DNA from: Eulemur rufifrons
Lineage: Eukaryota; Chordata; Mammalia; Primates; Lemuridae
Reading direction: 5' to 3'
Length of the DNA stretch: 64,000 bases
Assembly (NCBI RefSeq): GCF_041146395.1
Contig: NW_027182874.1
Location: forward strand, 302,001-366,000
In this document: positions 14,269 to 27,450 of the stretch, piece after piece
How the letters are laid out: every line of letters starts with the position of its first letter
Numbering within the stretch: position 1 is the stretch's first letter
The notes under the pieces: model-generated
What the model was told of the DNA's origin: nothing
Database searches by the model: none
Seen by the model: the letters and a program-made list of their open reading frames with translations, nothing else
Translations under genes and position numbers: made by a program

Positions 14269-16454
14269 GTGTTGCCTATTTTTGTTAGTGGAGACAGACA
14301 AGAAGCCATTCTTCTAAGTATCATCCCACCACCATTTTTCCATTGTTTTAAAATGCAGGGAAATTTTGCAAGTTAGCATTATAATTAGTAGCTGGAGGGT
14401 ACGGTTTTTTTTTTTTTGTGTAGTCGATGTGGATGGGGGGTGTTCAGGCCCTCTGTCAGTTCACTGGTTAGTTTTTATTATCCCCAGAGAGGGGAAGTGG
14501 GCATGTGTTTGGCAGGTGAAAAGGGGGGATTCTGTTTCAGAGAATTAAGGATGATCCCCATGGTCATCCCGTTCCTTTAATAATCCTTTACTTCATCAGC
14601 TGGAAATCCACCATGGTTCTATATACTCCTCTTTTTGGGAACAGGTAACTGGCTTGTTCGAAGAAGTATGCCTCAGAGCTTTTCAATTAACCAGTATGTT
14701 GAAAATCCTTTGCAGGTTTTCAGCGATTCACCATAATTGTTATAACGTGTGTATGTGCCTACTGAAACCAAATATGGCTGCTACGGACATAACTATGCTG
14801 AGGCGTAGCTGACTTGGTGTTGCCTATTTTTGTCAGTGGAGACTGACAAGAAGCCATTCTTCTAAGTATCATCCCACCATCATTTCTCCATTGTTTAAAA
14901 ATGCAGGGAAATTTTGCAAATTGGCATTATAATTAGTAGCTGGAGGGTACTTTTTTGTTTTGTGGGGTCAGTCAGGATGGGTGTTCAGGCCCTCTGTCAG
15001 ATCGCTGGTTTGTTTTTATTATCCCCAGAGAAGAGTAGTGGGCATGTGTTTGGCAGGTGTAAAGTGCGGATTCTGTTTCAGAGAATTAAACAGGATCTGT
15101 ATGGTCATCTCATTCCTTTAAGAATCTTTGCTTCATCAGCTGGGATTCCACCATGTTTCTATGTACTCCTCTATGCGTCGGCACAGGTACCTGGCTTCTT
15201 CCAAGAAGTATGCTGGAGAGTTTTCAAATTAACCAGTACGTTCAAAATTATTTGCAGGTGTTCAGCGTTTCACCATAATTTTGATAACGTTTGTATGTCC
15301 CTCCTGAAACCCAAGAAGGCTGCGACGGACATAGCTATGCTGAGGAGTAGCTGACTTGGTGTTGCCTATTTTTGTTAGTGGAGACAGACAAGAAGCCATT
15401 CTTCTAAGTATGATCCCACCACCATTTTTCCATTGTTTTAAAATGCAGGGAAATTTTGCAAGTTACCATTATAATTAGTAGCTGGAGGGTACGGTTTTTT
15501 TTTTTTGTGTAGTCGATGTGGATGTGCGGGGGTCAGGCCCTCTGTCAGTTCCCTGGTTAGCTTTTATTATCCCCAGAGAGGAGAAGTGGGCATGTGTTTG
15601 GCAGGTGAAAAGGGCGGATTCTGTTTCAGAGAATTAACGATGATCCCCATGGTCATCCCGTTCCTTTAATAATCCTTTACTTCATCAGCTGGAAATCCAC
15701 CATGGTTCTATGTACTCCTCTTTACGTGGGAACAGGTAACTGGCTTGTTCCAAGAAGTATGCCGCAGAGCTTTTCAATTAACCAGTACGTTGAAAATTAT
15801 TTGCAGGTGTTCAGCGTTTCACCATAATTGTGATAACGTGTGTTTGTGCCTCCTGAAACCCAAGAAGGCTGCGACGGACATAACTATGCTGAGGAGTAGC
15901 TGACTTGGTGTTGCCTATTTTTGTTAGTGGAGACTGACAAGAAGCCATTCTTCTAAGTATCATCCCACCACCATTTTTACATTGTTTTAAAATGCAGGGA
16001 AATTTTGCAAGTTAGCATTATAATTAGTAGCTGGAGGGTACGGTTTTTTTTGTGTGTGTGGTCGATGTAGATTGGGGGGTCAGGCCCTCTGTCAGTTCGC
16101 TGGTTAGTTTTTATTATCCCCAGAGAGGAGAAGTGGGCATGTGTTTGGCAGGTGAAAAGGGCGGATTCTGTTTCAGAGAATTAACGATGATCCCTATGGT
16201 CATCCCGTTCCTTTAAGAATCCTTTACTTCATCAGCTGGAAATCCACCATGGTTCTATATACTCCTCTTTGCGTGGGAACAGGTAACTGGCTTGTTCCAA
16301 GAAGTATGCCGCAGAGCTTTTCAATTAACCAGTACGTTGAAAATTATTTGCAGGTGTTCAGCGTTTCACCATAATTGTGATAACGTTTGTTTGTGCCTCC
16401 TGCAACCCAAGAAGGCTGCGACGGTCATAACTATGCTGAGGCGTAGCTGACTTG
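14269..16454 (+). repeat. Satellite tetramer (C/A)-B-C-C, 2186 bp
   Basis: Monomers start at 14269 (C/A chimera, 548 bp), 14817 (B, 542, with the aatctttgc deletion), 15359 (C, 549) and 15908 (C, 547). It is the same higher-order form as at 4947 and 7141, here separated from them by A-headed blocks. Confidence 0.87.
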
Positions 16455-19400
16455 GTATTGCCTATTTTTGTTAGTGGAGACTGACAAGAATCCTTTCTTT
16501 TAAGTATCATCTCACCATCATTTTTCTATTGTTTAAAAATCCAGGAAAGTTTTGCAAGTTAGCATTATAATTAGTAGCTGGAGGCTACGGTGTTTTTTTT
16601 TTTTTTTTCCTGTGGGGTCGGTGTGGATGTGTTGGTCAGGCCCTCTGTCAGTTCGCTGGTTGGTTTTTATTATCCCCAGAGAGGACAAGTCGGTATTAGT
16701 ATGGCAGGTGAAAACTGCGGATCTGTTTCAGAGAATTAAACAGGATCCGCATAGTAATCCCGTTCCTTTAAGAATCCTTTGCTTCATGACCTGGGAATCC
16801 ACCATGGTTCTATATACTTCTCTATGCGTGGGCACAGGAAACTGGCTTGTTCCAAGAAGTATGCCTCAGAGCTTTTCAATTAACCAGTATGTTGAAAATC
16901 CTTTGCAGGTTTTCAGCGTTTCAGAATAATTGTGATAATGTGTGTATGTGCCTACTGAAACCAAATATGGCTGCTACGGACATAACTATGCTGAGGCGTA
17001 GCTGACTTGGTGTTGCCTATTTTTGTCAGTGGAGACTGACAAGAAGCCATTCTTCTAAGTATCATCCCACCATCATTTCTCCATTGTTTAAAAATGCAGG
17101 GAAATTTTGCAAATTGGCATTATAATTAGTAGCTGGAGGGTACTTTTTTGTTTTGTGGGGTCGGTCAGGATGGGTGTTCAGGCCCTCTGTCAGATCGCTG
17201 GTTTGTTTTTATTATCCCCAGAGAAGAGTAGTGGGCATGTGTTTGGCAGGTGAAAAGTGCGAATTCTGTTTCAGAGAATTAAACAGGATCCGCATGGTCA
17301 TCTCATTCCTTTAAGAATCCTTTGCTTCATCAGCTGGGATTCCACCATGATTCTATATACTCCTCTATGCGTGGGCACAGGTACCTGGCTTCTTCCAAGA
17401 AGTATGCTGGAGAGTTTTCAAATTAACCAGTACGTTGAAAATTATTTGCAGGTGTTCAGCGTTTCACCATAATTTTGATAACGTTTGTATGTCCCTCCTG
17501 AAACCCAAGAAGGCTGCGACGGACATAGCTATGCTGAGGAGTAGCTGACTTGGTGTTGCCTATTTTTGTTAGTGGAGACAGACAAGAAGCCTTTCTTCTA
17601 AGTATGATCCCACCACCATTTTTCCATTGTTTTAAAATGCAGGGAAATTTTGCAAGTTAGCATTATAATTAGTAGCTGGAGGGTACGGTTTTTTTTTTGT
17701 GTGTTGTCGATGTGGATGGGGGGGGGGTCAGGCCCTCTGTCAGTTCGCTGGTTAGTTTTTATTATCCCCAGAGAGGAGAAGTGGGCATGTGTTTGGCAGG
17801 TGAAAAGGGCGGATTCTGTTTCAGAGAATTAACGATGATCCCCATGGTCATCCCGTTCCTTTAATAATCCTTTACTTCATCAGCTTTAAATCCACCATGG
17901 TTCTATATACTGCTCTTTGCGTGGGAACAGGTAACTGGCTTGTTCCAAGAAGTATGCCGCAGAGCTTTTCAATTAACCACTACGTTGAAAATTATTTGCA
18001 GGTGTTCAGCGTTTCACCATAATTGTGATAACGTGTGTTTGTGCCTCCTGAAACCCAAGAAGGCTGCGACGGACATACCTATGCTGAGGCGTAGCTGACT
18101 TGGTGTTGCCTATTTTTGTTAGTGGAGACTCTCCACAAGCAATTCTTCTAAGTATCATCCCACCACCATTTTTCCATTGTTTTAAAATGCAGGGAAATTT
18201 TTCAAGTTAGCATTATAATTAGTAGCTGGAGGGTACGGTTTTTTTTTTGTGTGTGGTCGATGTGGATGGGGGGGTTAGGCCCTCTGTCAGTTCGCTGGTT
18301 AGTTTTTATTATCCCCAGAGAGGAGAAGTGGGCATGTGTTTGGCAGGTGAAAAGGGCGGATTCTGTTTCAGAGAATTAACGATGATCCCCATGGTCATCC
18401 CATTCCTTTAATAATCCTTTACTTCATCAGCTGGAAATCCACCAAGGTTCTATATACTCCTCTTTGCATGGGAACAGGTAACTGGCTTGTTCCAAGAAGT
18501 ATGCCGCAGAGCTTTTCAATTAACCACTACGTTGAAAATTATTTGCAGGTGTTCAGCGTTTCACCATAATTGTGATAACGTGTGTTTGTGCTTCCTGAAA
18601 CCCAAGAAGGCTGCGATGGACATAATTATGCTGAGGAGTAGCTGACTTGGTGTTGCCTATTTTTGTTAGTGGAGACCGACAAGAAGCCATTCTTCTAAGT
18701 ATGATCCCACCACCATTTTTCCATTGTTTTAAAATGCAGGGAAATTTTGCAAGTTAGCATTATAATTAGTAGCTGGAGGGTACGGTTTTTTTTTTTTGTG
18801 TGTGGTCGATGTGGATCGTGGGGTCAGGCCCTCTGTCAGTTCGCTGGTTAGTTTTTATTATCCCCAGAGAGAAGAAGTGGGCATGTGTTTCGCAGGTGAA
18901 AAGGGCGGATTCTGTTTCAGAGAATTAACGATGATCCCCATGGTCATCCCGTTCCTTTAATAATCCTTTACTTCATCAGCTGGAAATCCACCATGGTTCT
19001 ATATACTCCTCTTTGCGTGGGAACAGGTAAGTGGCTTGTTCCAAGAAGTATGCCGCAGAGCTTTTCAATTAACCAGTACGTTGAAAATTATTTGCAGGTG
19101 TTCAGCGTTTCACCATAATTGTGATAACCTGTGTTTGTGCCTCCTGAAACCCAGGAAGGCTGCGACGGACATAACTATGCTGAGGAGTAGCTGATTTGGT
19201 GTTGCCTATTTTTGTTAGTGGAGACTGACAAGAAGCCATTCTTCTAAGTATCATCCCAACACCATTTTTCCATTGTTTTAAAATACAGGGAAATTTTGCA
19301 AGTTAGCATTATAATTAGTAGCTGGAGGGTACGGTTTTTTCTTTTTTTTGTGTGGTCGATGTGGATGGTGGGGTCAGGCCCTCTGTCAGTTCGCTGGTTA

Positions 19401-20296
19401 GTTTTTATTATCCCCAGAGAGGAGAAGTGGGCATGTGTTTGGCAGGTGAAAAGGGCGGATTCTGTTTCAGAGAATTAACGATGATCCCCATGGTCATCCC
19501 GTTCGTTTAATAATCCTTTACTTCATCAGCTGGAAATCCACCATGGTTCTATATACTCCTCTTTACGTGGGAACAGGTAACTGGCTTGTTCCAAGAATTA
19601 TGCCGCAGAGCTTTTCAATTAACCACTACGTTGAAAATTATTTGCAGGTGTTCAGCGTTTCACCATAATTGTGATAACGTGTGTTTGTGCCTCGTGAAAC
19701 CCAAGAAGACTGCGACGGACATAACTATGCTGAGGCGTAGCTGACATCGTGTTGCCTATTTTTGTTAGTGGAGACTGACAAGAAGCCATTCTTCTAAGTA
19801 TCACCCCACCACCATTTTTCCATTGTTTTAAAATGCAGGGAAATTTTGCAAGTTAGCATTATAATTAGTAGCCGAGGGTACGTTTTTTTTTTTTTTGTGT
19901 TGTCGATGTGGATGGTGGGGGTCAGGCCCTCTGTCAGTTCGCTGGTTAGTTTTTATTATCCCCAGAGAGGAGAAGTGGGCATGTGTTTGGCAGGTGAAAA
20001 GGGCGGATTCTGTTTCAGAGAATTAACGATGATCCCCATGGTCATCCCGTTCCTTTAATAATCCTTTACTTCATCAGCTGGAAATCCACCATGGTTCTAT
20101 ATACTCCTCTTTGCGTGGGAACAGGTAACTGCCTTGTTCCAAGAAGTATGCCGCAGAGCTTTTCCATTAACCAGTACGTTGAAAATTATTTGCAGCTGTT
20201 CAGCATTTCACCATAATTGTGATAACGTTTGTTTGTGCCTCCTGCAACCCAAGAAGGCTGCGACGGTCATAACTATGCTGAGGCGTAGCTGACTTG
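16455..20296 (+). repeat. Satellite block A-B-C-C-C-C-C, 3842 bp
   Basis: Monomers start at 16455 (A, 555 bp), 17010 (B, 543), 17553, 18103, 18650, 19199 and 19749 (all C, 547-550). This is the longest run of C monomers in the window. The C at 18103 has the variant ctccacaagcaattc. The block starts like the one at 20297 but has two more C monomers, a direct sign of copy-number change by unequal exchange. Confidence 0.87.
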
Positions 20297-23042
20297 GTAT
20301 TGCCTATTTTTGTTAGTGGAGACTGACAAGAATCCATTCTTCTAAGTATCATCTCACCATCATTTTTCCATTGTTTAAAAATCCAGGAAAGTTTTGCAAG
20401 TTAGCATTATAATTAGTAGCTGGAGGCTACGGTGTTTTTTTTTTTTTTTTTTTCCTGTGGGGTCGGTGTGGATGTGTTGGTCAGGCCCTCTGTCAGTTCC
20501 CCGGTTGGTTTTTATTATCCCCAGAGAGGAGAAGTGGGTATTAGTATGGCAGGTGAAAACTGCGGATCTGTTTCAGAGAATTCAACAGGATCCGCATGGT
20601 AATCCCGTTCCTTTAAGAATCCTTTGCTTCATGAGCTGGGAATCCACCATGGTTCTATATACTCCTCTTTGCGTGGGCACAGGAAACTGGCTTGTTCCAA
20701 GAAGTATGCCTCAGAGCTTTTCAATTAACCAGTATGTTGAAAATCCTTTGCAGGTTTTCAGCGTTTCAGAATAATTGTGATAACGTGTGTATGTGCCTAC
20801 TGAAACCAAATATGGCTGCTACGGACATAACTATGCTGAGGCGTAGCTGACTTGGTGTTGCCTATTTTTGTCAGTGGAGACTGACAAGAAGCCATTCTTC
20901 TAAGTATCATCCCACCATCATTTCTCCATTGTTTAAAAATGCAGGGAAATTTTGCAAATTGGCATTATAATTAGTAGCTGGAGGGTACTTTTTTGTTTTG
21001 TGGGGTCGGTCAGGATGGGTGTTCAGGCCCTCTGTCAGATCGCTGGTTTGTTTTTATTATCCCCAGAGAAGAGTAGTGGGCATGTGTTTGGCAGGTGAAA
21101 AGTGCAGATTCTGTTTCAGAGAATTAAACAGGATCCCCATGGTCATCTCATTCCTTTAAGAATCCTTTGCTTCATCAGCTGGGATTCCACCATGATTCTA
21201 TATACTCCTCTATGCGTGGGCACAGGTACCTGGCTTGTTCCAAGAAGTATGCTGGAGAGTTTTCAAATTAACCAGTACGTTGAAAATTATTTGCAGGTGT
21301 TCAGCATTTCACCATGATTTTGATAACGTTTGTATGTGCCTGCTGAAACCCAAGAAGGCTGCGACGGACATAACTATGCTGAGGAGTAGCTGACTTGGTG
21401 TTGCCTATTTTTGTTAGTGGAGACAGACAAGAAGCCATTCTTCTAAGTATGATCCCACCACCATTTTTCCATTGTTTTAAAATGCAGTGAAATTTTGCAA
21501 GTTAGCATTATAATTAGTAGCTGGAGGGTACGGTTTTTTTTTTGTGTGTTGTCGATGTGGATGGGGGGGGGGTCAGGCCCTCTGTCAGTTCGCTGGTTAG
21601 TTTTTATTATCCCCAGAGAGGAGAAGTGGGCATGTGTTTGGCAGGTGAAAAGGGCGGATTCTGTTTCAGAGAATTAACGATGATCTCCATGGTCACCCCG
21701 TTCCTTTAATAATCCTTTACTTCATCAGCTGGAAATCCACCATGGTTCTATATACTCCTCTTTGCGTCGGAACAGGTAACTGCCTTGTTTCAAGAAGTAT
21801 GCCGCAGAGCTTTTCAATTAACCACTACGTTGAAAATTATTTGCAGGTGTTCAGCGTTTCACCATAATTGTGATAACGTGTGTTTGTGCCTCCTGAAACC
21901 CAAGAAGGCTGCGACGGACATACCTATGCTGAGGCGTAGCTGAATTGGTGTTGCCTATTTTTGTTAGTGGAGACTGTCCACAAGCAATTCTTCTAAGTAT
22001 CATCCCACAACCATTTTTCCATTGTTTTAAAATGCAGGGAAATTTTTCAAGTTAGCATTATAATTAGTAGCTGGAGGGTACGGTTTTTTTTGTGTGTGTG
22101 GTCGATGTGGATGGTGGGGTTAGGCCCTCTGTCAGTTCGCTGGTTAGTTTTTATTATCCCCAGAGAGGAGAAGTGGGCATGTGTTTGGCAGGTGAAAAGG
22201 GCGGATTCTGTTTCAGAGAATTAACGATGATCTCCATGGTCACCCCGTTCCTTTAATAATCCTTTACTTCATCAGCTGGAAATCCACCATGGTTCTATAT
22301 ACTCCTCTTTGCTTGGGAACAGGTAACTGCCTTGTTCCAAGAAGTATGCCGCAGAGCTTTTCAATTAACCACTACGTTGAAAATTATTTGCAGGTGTTCA
22401 GCGTTTCACCATAATGGTGATAACGTTTGTTTCTGCCTCCTGAAACCCAAGAAGGCTGTGACGGACATAACTATGCTGAGGAGTAGCTGACTTGGTGTTG
22501 CCTATTTTTCTTATGGAGACTGACAAGAAGCCATTCTTCTAAGTATCATCCCACCATCATTTTTCCATTGTTTTAAAATGCAGGGAAATTTTGCAAGTTA
22601 GCATTATAATTAGTAGCTGGAGGGTACGGTTTTTTTTTTTTTGTGTGGTCGATGTGGATGGTGGGGGTCAGGCCCTCTGTCAGTTCGCTGGTTAGTTTTT
22701 ATTAACCCCAGAGAGGAGAAGTGGGCATGTGTTTGGCAGGTGAAAAGGGCGGATTCTGTTTCAGAGAATTAACGATGATCCCTATGGTCATCCCGTTCCT
22801 TTAATAATCCTTTACTTCATCAGTTGGAAATCCACCATGGTTCTATATACTCCTCTTTGCGTGAGAACAGGTAACTGGCTTGTTCCAAGAAGTATGCCGC
22901 AGAGCTTTTCAGTTAACCAGTACGTTGAAAATTATTTGCAGGTGTTCAGCGTTTCACCATAATTGTGATAACGTTTGTTTGTGCCTCCTGAAACCCAAGA
23001 AGGCTGCGACGGACATAACTATGCTGAGGCGTAGCTGACTTG
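20297..23042 (+). repeat. Satellite block A-B-C-C-C, 2746 bp
   Basis: Monomers start at 20297 (A, 558 bp), 20855 (B, 543), 21398 (C, 550), 21948 (C, 547) and 22495 (C, 548). The C at 21948 has gtccacaagcaattc in the same place as the variants at 12623 and 18103. Position two after B is therefore homologous across these blocks. Confidence 0.87.
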
Positions 23043-23605
23043 GTTTTGCCTATTTTTGTTAGTGGAGACTGACAAGAATCCATTCTTCTAAGTATCATCT
23101 CACCATCATTTTTCCATTGTTTAAAAATGCAGGAAAGTTTTGCAAGTTAGCATTATAATTAGTAGCTGGAGGCTACGGTGTTTTTTTTTTGTTTTTTTTT
23201 TTTTCCTGTGGGGTCGGTGTGGATGTGTTGGTCAGGCCCTCTGTCAGTTCCCCGGTTGGTTTTTATTATCCCCAGAGAGGAGAAGTCGGTATTACTATGG
23301 CAGGTGAAAACTGCGGATCTGTTTCAGAGAATTAAACAGGATCCGCATGGTAATCCCGTTCCTTGAAGAATCCTTTGCTTCATGACCTGGGAATCCACCA
23401 TGGTTCTATATACTTCTCTATGCGTGGGCACAGGAAACTGGCTAGTTCCAAGAAGTATGCCTCAGAGCTTTTCAATTAACCAGTATGTTGACAATCCTTT
23501 GCAGGTTTTCAGCGTTTCAGAATAATTGTGATAATGTGTGTATGTGCCTACTGAAACCAAATATGGCTGCGACGGACATAACTATGCTGAGGAGTAGCTG
23601 ACTTG
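23043..23605 (+). repeat. Single A monomer with C-like 3' terminus, 563 bp
   Basis: This is the longest monomer seen. Its poly-T tract is broken by a G (T10-G-T13, about 23181-23204). It is type A through most of its length but ends in C-type sequence (gctgcgacgg and gaggagtagctg). Another A monomer follows rather than a B. It is the only A-A step in the array, and its recombined 3' end explains the exception. Confidence 0.86.
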
Positions 23606-25801
23606 GTGTTGCCTATTTTTGTTAGTGGAGACTGACAAGAAGCCATTCTTCTAAGTATCAACCCACCACCATTTTTCCATTGTTTAAAAATGCAGGGAAA
23701 TTTTGCAAGTTAGCATTATAATTAGTAGCTGGAGGCTACGGTGTTTTTTTTTTTTTTTTCCTGTGGGGTCGGTGTGGATGTGTTGGTCAGGCCCTCTGTC
23801 AGTTCCCCGGTTGGTTTTTATTATCCCCAGAGAGGAGAAGTGGGTATTAGTATGGAGGTGAAAACTGCGGATCTGTTTCAGAGAATTAAACAGGATCCGC
23901 ATGGTAATCCCGTTCCTTGAAGAATCCTTTGCTTCATGAGCTGGGAATCCACCATGGTTCTATATACTTGTCTATGCGTGGGCACAGGAAACTGGCTAGT
24001 TCCAATAAGTATGCCTCAGAGCTTTTCAATTAACCAGTATGTTGACAATCCTTTGCAGGTTTTCAGCGTTTCACCATAATTGTGATAACGTGTGTATGTG
24101 CCTACTTAAACCAAATATGGCTGCTACGGACATAACTATGCTGAGGCGCAGCTGACTTGGTGTTGCCTATTTTTGTCAGTGGAGACTGACAAGAAGCCAT
24201 TCTTCTAAGTATCATCCCACCATCATTTCTCCATTGTTTAAAAATGCAGGGAAATTTTGCAAATTGGCATTATAATTAGTAGCTGGAGGGTACTTTTTTG
24301 TTTTGTGGGGTCGGTCAGGATGGGTGTTCAGGCCCTCTGTCAGATCGCTGGTTTGTTTTTATTATCCCCATAGAAGAGTAGTGGGCATGTGTTTGACAGG
24401 TGAAAAGTGCGGATTCTGTTTCAGAGAATTAAATAGGATCCGCATGGTCATCTCATTCCTTTAAGAATCCTTTGCTTCATCAACTGGGATTCCACCATGA
24501 TTCTATATACTCCTCTATGCGTGGGCACAGGTACCTGGCTTCTTCCAAGAAGTATGCTGGAGAGTTTTCAAATTAACCAGTACGTTGAAAATTATTTGCA
24601 GGTGTTCAGCGTTTCACCATAATTTTGATAACATTTGTATGTCCCTCCTGAAACCCAAGAAGGCTGTGACGGACATAACTATGCTGAGGAGTAGCTGACT
24701 TGGTGTTGCCTATTTTTGTTAGTGGAGACAGACAAGAAGCCATTCTTCTAAGTATGATCCCACCACCATTTTTCCATTGTTTTAAAATGCAGGGAAATTT
24801 TGCAAGTTAGCATTATAATTAGTAGCTGGAGGGTACTGTTTTTTTTTTTTTGTGTGTGGTCGATGTGGATGGGGGGGGTCAGGCCCTCTGTCAGTTCGCT
24901 GGTTAGTTTTTATTATCCCCAGAGAGGAGAAGTGGGCATGTGTTTGGCAGGTGAATAGGGGGGATTCTGTTTCAGAGAATTAACGATGATCCCCATGGTC
25001 ATCCCGTTCCTTTAATAATCCTTTACTTCATCAGCTGGAAATCCACCATGGTTCTATATACTCCTCTTTGCGTGGGAACAGGTAACTGGCTTGTTCCAAG
25101 AAGTATGCCGCAGTGCTTTTCAATTAACCACTACGTTGAAAATTATTTGCAGGTGTTCAGCGTTTCACCATAATTGTGATAACGTTTGTTTGTGCCTCCT
25201 GAAACCCAAGAAGGCTGCGACGGACATAACTATGCTGAGGAGTAGCTGACTTGGTGTTGCCTATTTTTGTTAGTGGAGACTGACAAGAAGCCATTCTTCT
25301 AAGTATCATCCCACCACCATTTTTCCATTGTTTTAAAATGCAGGGAAATTTTGCAAGTTAGCATTATAATTAGTAGCTGGAGGGTACGGTTTTATTTTTT
25401 TGTGTAGTCGATGTGGATGGTGGGGTTCAGGCCCTCTGTCAGTTCGCTGGTTAGTTTTTATTATCCCCAGAGAGGAGAAGTGGGCATGTGTTTGGCAGGT
25501 GAAAAGGGCGGATTCTGTTTCAGAGAATTTACGATGATCCCTATGGTCATCCCGTTCCTTTAATAATCCTTTATTTCATCAGCTGGAAATCCACCATGGT
25601 TCTATATACTACTCTTTGCGTGGGAACAGGTAACTGGCTTGTTTCAAGAAGTATGCCGCAGAGCTTTTCAATTAACCAGTACGTTGAAAATTATTTGCAG
25701 GTGTTCAGCGTTTCACCATAATTGTGATAACGTTTGTTTGTGCCTCCTGAAACCCAAGAAGGCTGCGACGGACAGAACTATGCTGAGGCGTAGGTGAATT
25801 G
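23606..25801 (+). repeat. Satellite tetramer A-B-C-C, 2196 bp
   Basis: Monomers start at 23606 (A, 554 bp), 24160 (B, 543), 24703 (C, 551) and 25254 (C, 548). The A monomer belongs with those at 1 and 1650: all three have cttgtctatgcg and a form of tatggaggtgaaaac in place of tatggcaggtg. Confidence 0.88.
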
Positions 25802-27450
25802 GTTTTGCCTATTTTTATTAGTGGAGACTGACAAGAATCCATTCTTCTAAGTATCATCTCAACATCATTTTTCCATTGTTTAAAAATGCAGGAACGTTTT
25901 GCAAGTTAGCATTATAATAAGTAGCTGGAGGCTACGGTGTTTTTTTTTTTTTTTTTCCTGTGAGGTCGGTGTGCATGTGTTGGTCAGGCCCTCTGTCAGT
26001 TCGCTGGTTTGTTTTTATTATTCCCAGAGAGGAGACGTGGGTATTAGTATGGCAGGTGATAACTGCGGATCCGTTTCAGAGAATTAAACAGGATCCGCAT
26101 GGTAATCCCGTTCCTTTAAGAATCCTTTGCTTCATGAGCTGGGAATCCACCATGGTTCTATATACTTCTCTATGCGTGGGCACAGGAAACTGGCTAGTTC
26201 CAAGAAGTATGCCTCAGAGCTTTTCAGTTAACCAGTATGTTGAAAATCCTTTGCAGGTTTTCAGCGTTTCACCATAATTGTGATAACGTGTGTATGTGCC
26301 TACTGAAACCAAATATGGCTGCTACATACATAACTATGCTAAGGCGTAGCTGACTTGGTGTTGCCTATTTTTGTCAGTGGAGACTGACAAGAAGCCATTC
26401 TTCTAAGTATCATCCCACCATCATTTCTCCATTGTTTAAAAATGCAGGGAAATTTTGCAAATTGGCATTATAATTAGTAGCTGGAGGGTACTTTTTTGTT
26501 TTGTGGGGTCGGTCAGGATGGGTGTTCAGGCCCTCTGTCAGATCGCTGGTTTGTTTTTATTATCCCCAGAGAAGAGTAGTGGGCATGTGTTTGGCAGGTG
26601 AAAAGTGCGGATTCTGTTTCAGAGAATTAAACAGGATCCGCATGGTCATCTCATTCCTTTAAGCATCCTTTGCTTCATCAGCTGGGTTTCCACCATGTTT
26701 CTATATACTCCTCTATGCGTGGGCACAGGTACCTGGCTTGTTCCAAGAAGTATGCTGGAGACTTTTCAAATTAACCAGTACGTTCAAAATTATTTGCAGG
26801 TTTTCAGCGTTTCACCGTAATTTTGATAACGTTTGTATGTGCCTCCTGAAACCCAAGAAGGCTGCGACTGGCATAACTATGCTGAGGAGTAGCTGACTTG
26901 GTGTTGCCTATTTTTGTTAGTTGAGACAGACAAGAAGCCATTCTTCTAAGTATGATCCCACCACCATTTTTCCATTGTTTTAAAATGCAGGGAAATTTTG
27001 GAAGTTAGCATTATAATTAGTAGCTTGAGGGTACGGTTTTTTTTTTGTGTGTGGTCGATGTGGATGGGGGGGGCGTAAGGCCCTCTGTCAGTTCGCTGGT
27101 TAGTTTTTATCATCCCCAGAGAGGAGAAGTGGGCATGTGTTTGGCAGGTGAAAAGGGCGGATTCTGTTTCAGAGAATTAACGATGATCCCCATGGTCATC
27201 CCGTTCCTTTAATAATCCTTTACTTCATCAGCTGGAAATCCACCGTGGTTCTATATACTCCTCTTTGCGTGGGAACAGGTAACTGGCTTGTTCCAAGAAG
27301 TATGCCGCAGAGATTTTCAATTAAGCAGTACGTTGAAAATCTATTGCAGGTTTTCAGCGTTTCACCATAATTCTTATAACGTTTGTATGTGTCTCCTGAA
27401 ACCCAATATGACTGCCACGGATATAAGTATGCTGAGGCGTAGCTGAATTC
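25802..27450 (+). repeat. Satellite trimer A-B-C
   Basis: Monomers start at 25802 (A, 556 bp), 26358 (B, 543) and 26901 (C, 550). The last has an A-like 3' part (gcaggttttcagcg and cccaatatgactgcc). It also has more private changes than monomers deeper in the array, as is common near array edges. Confidence 0.86.
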
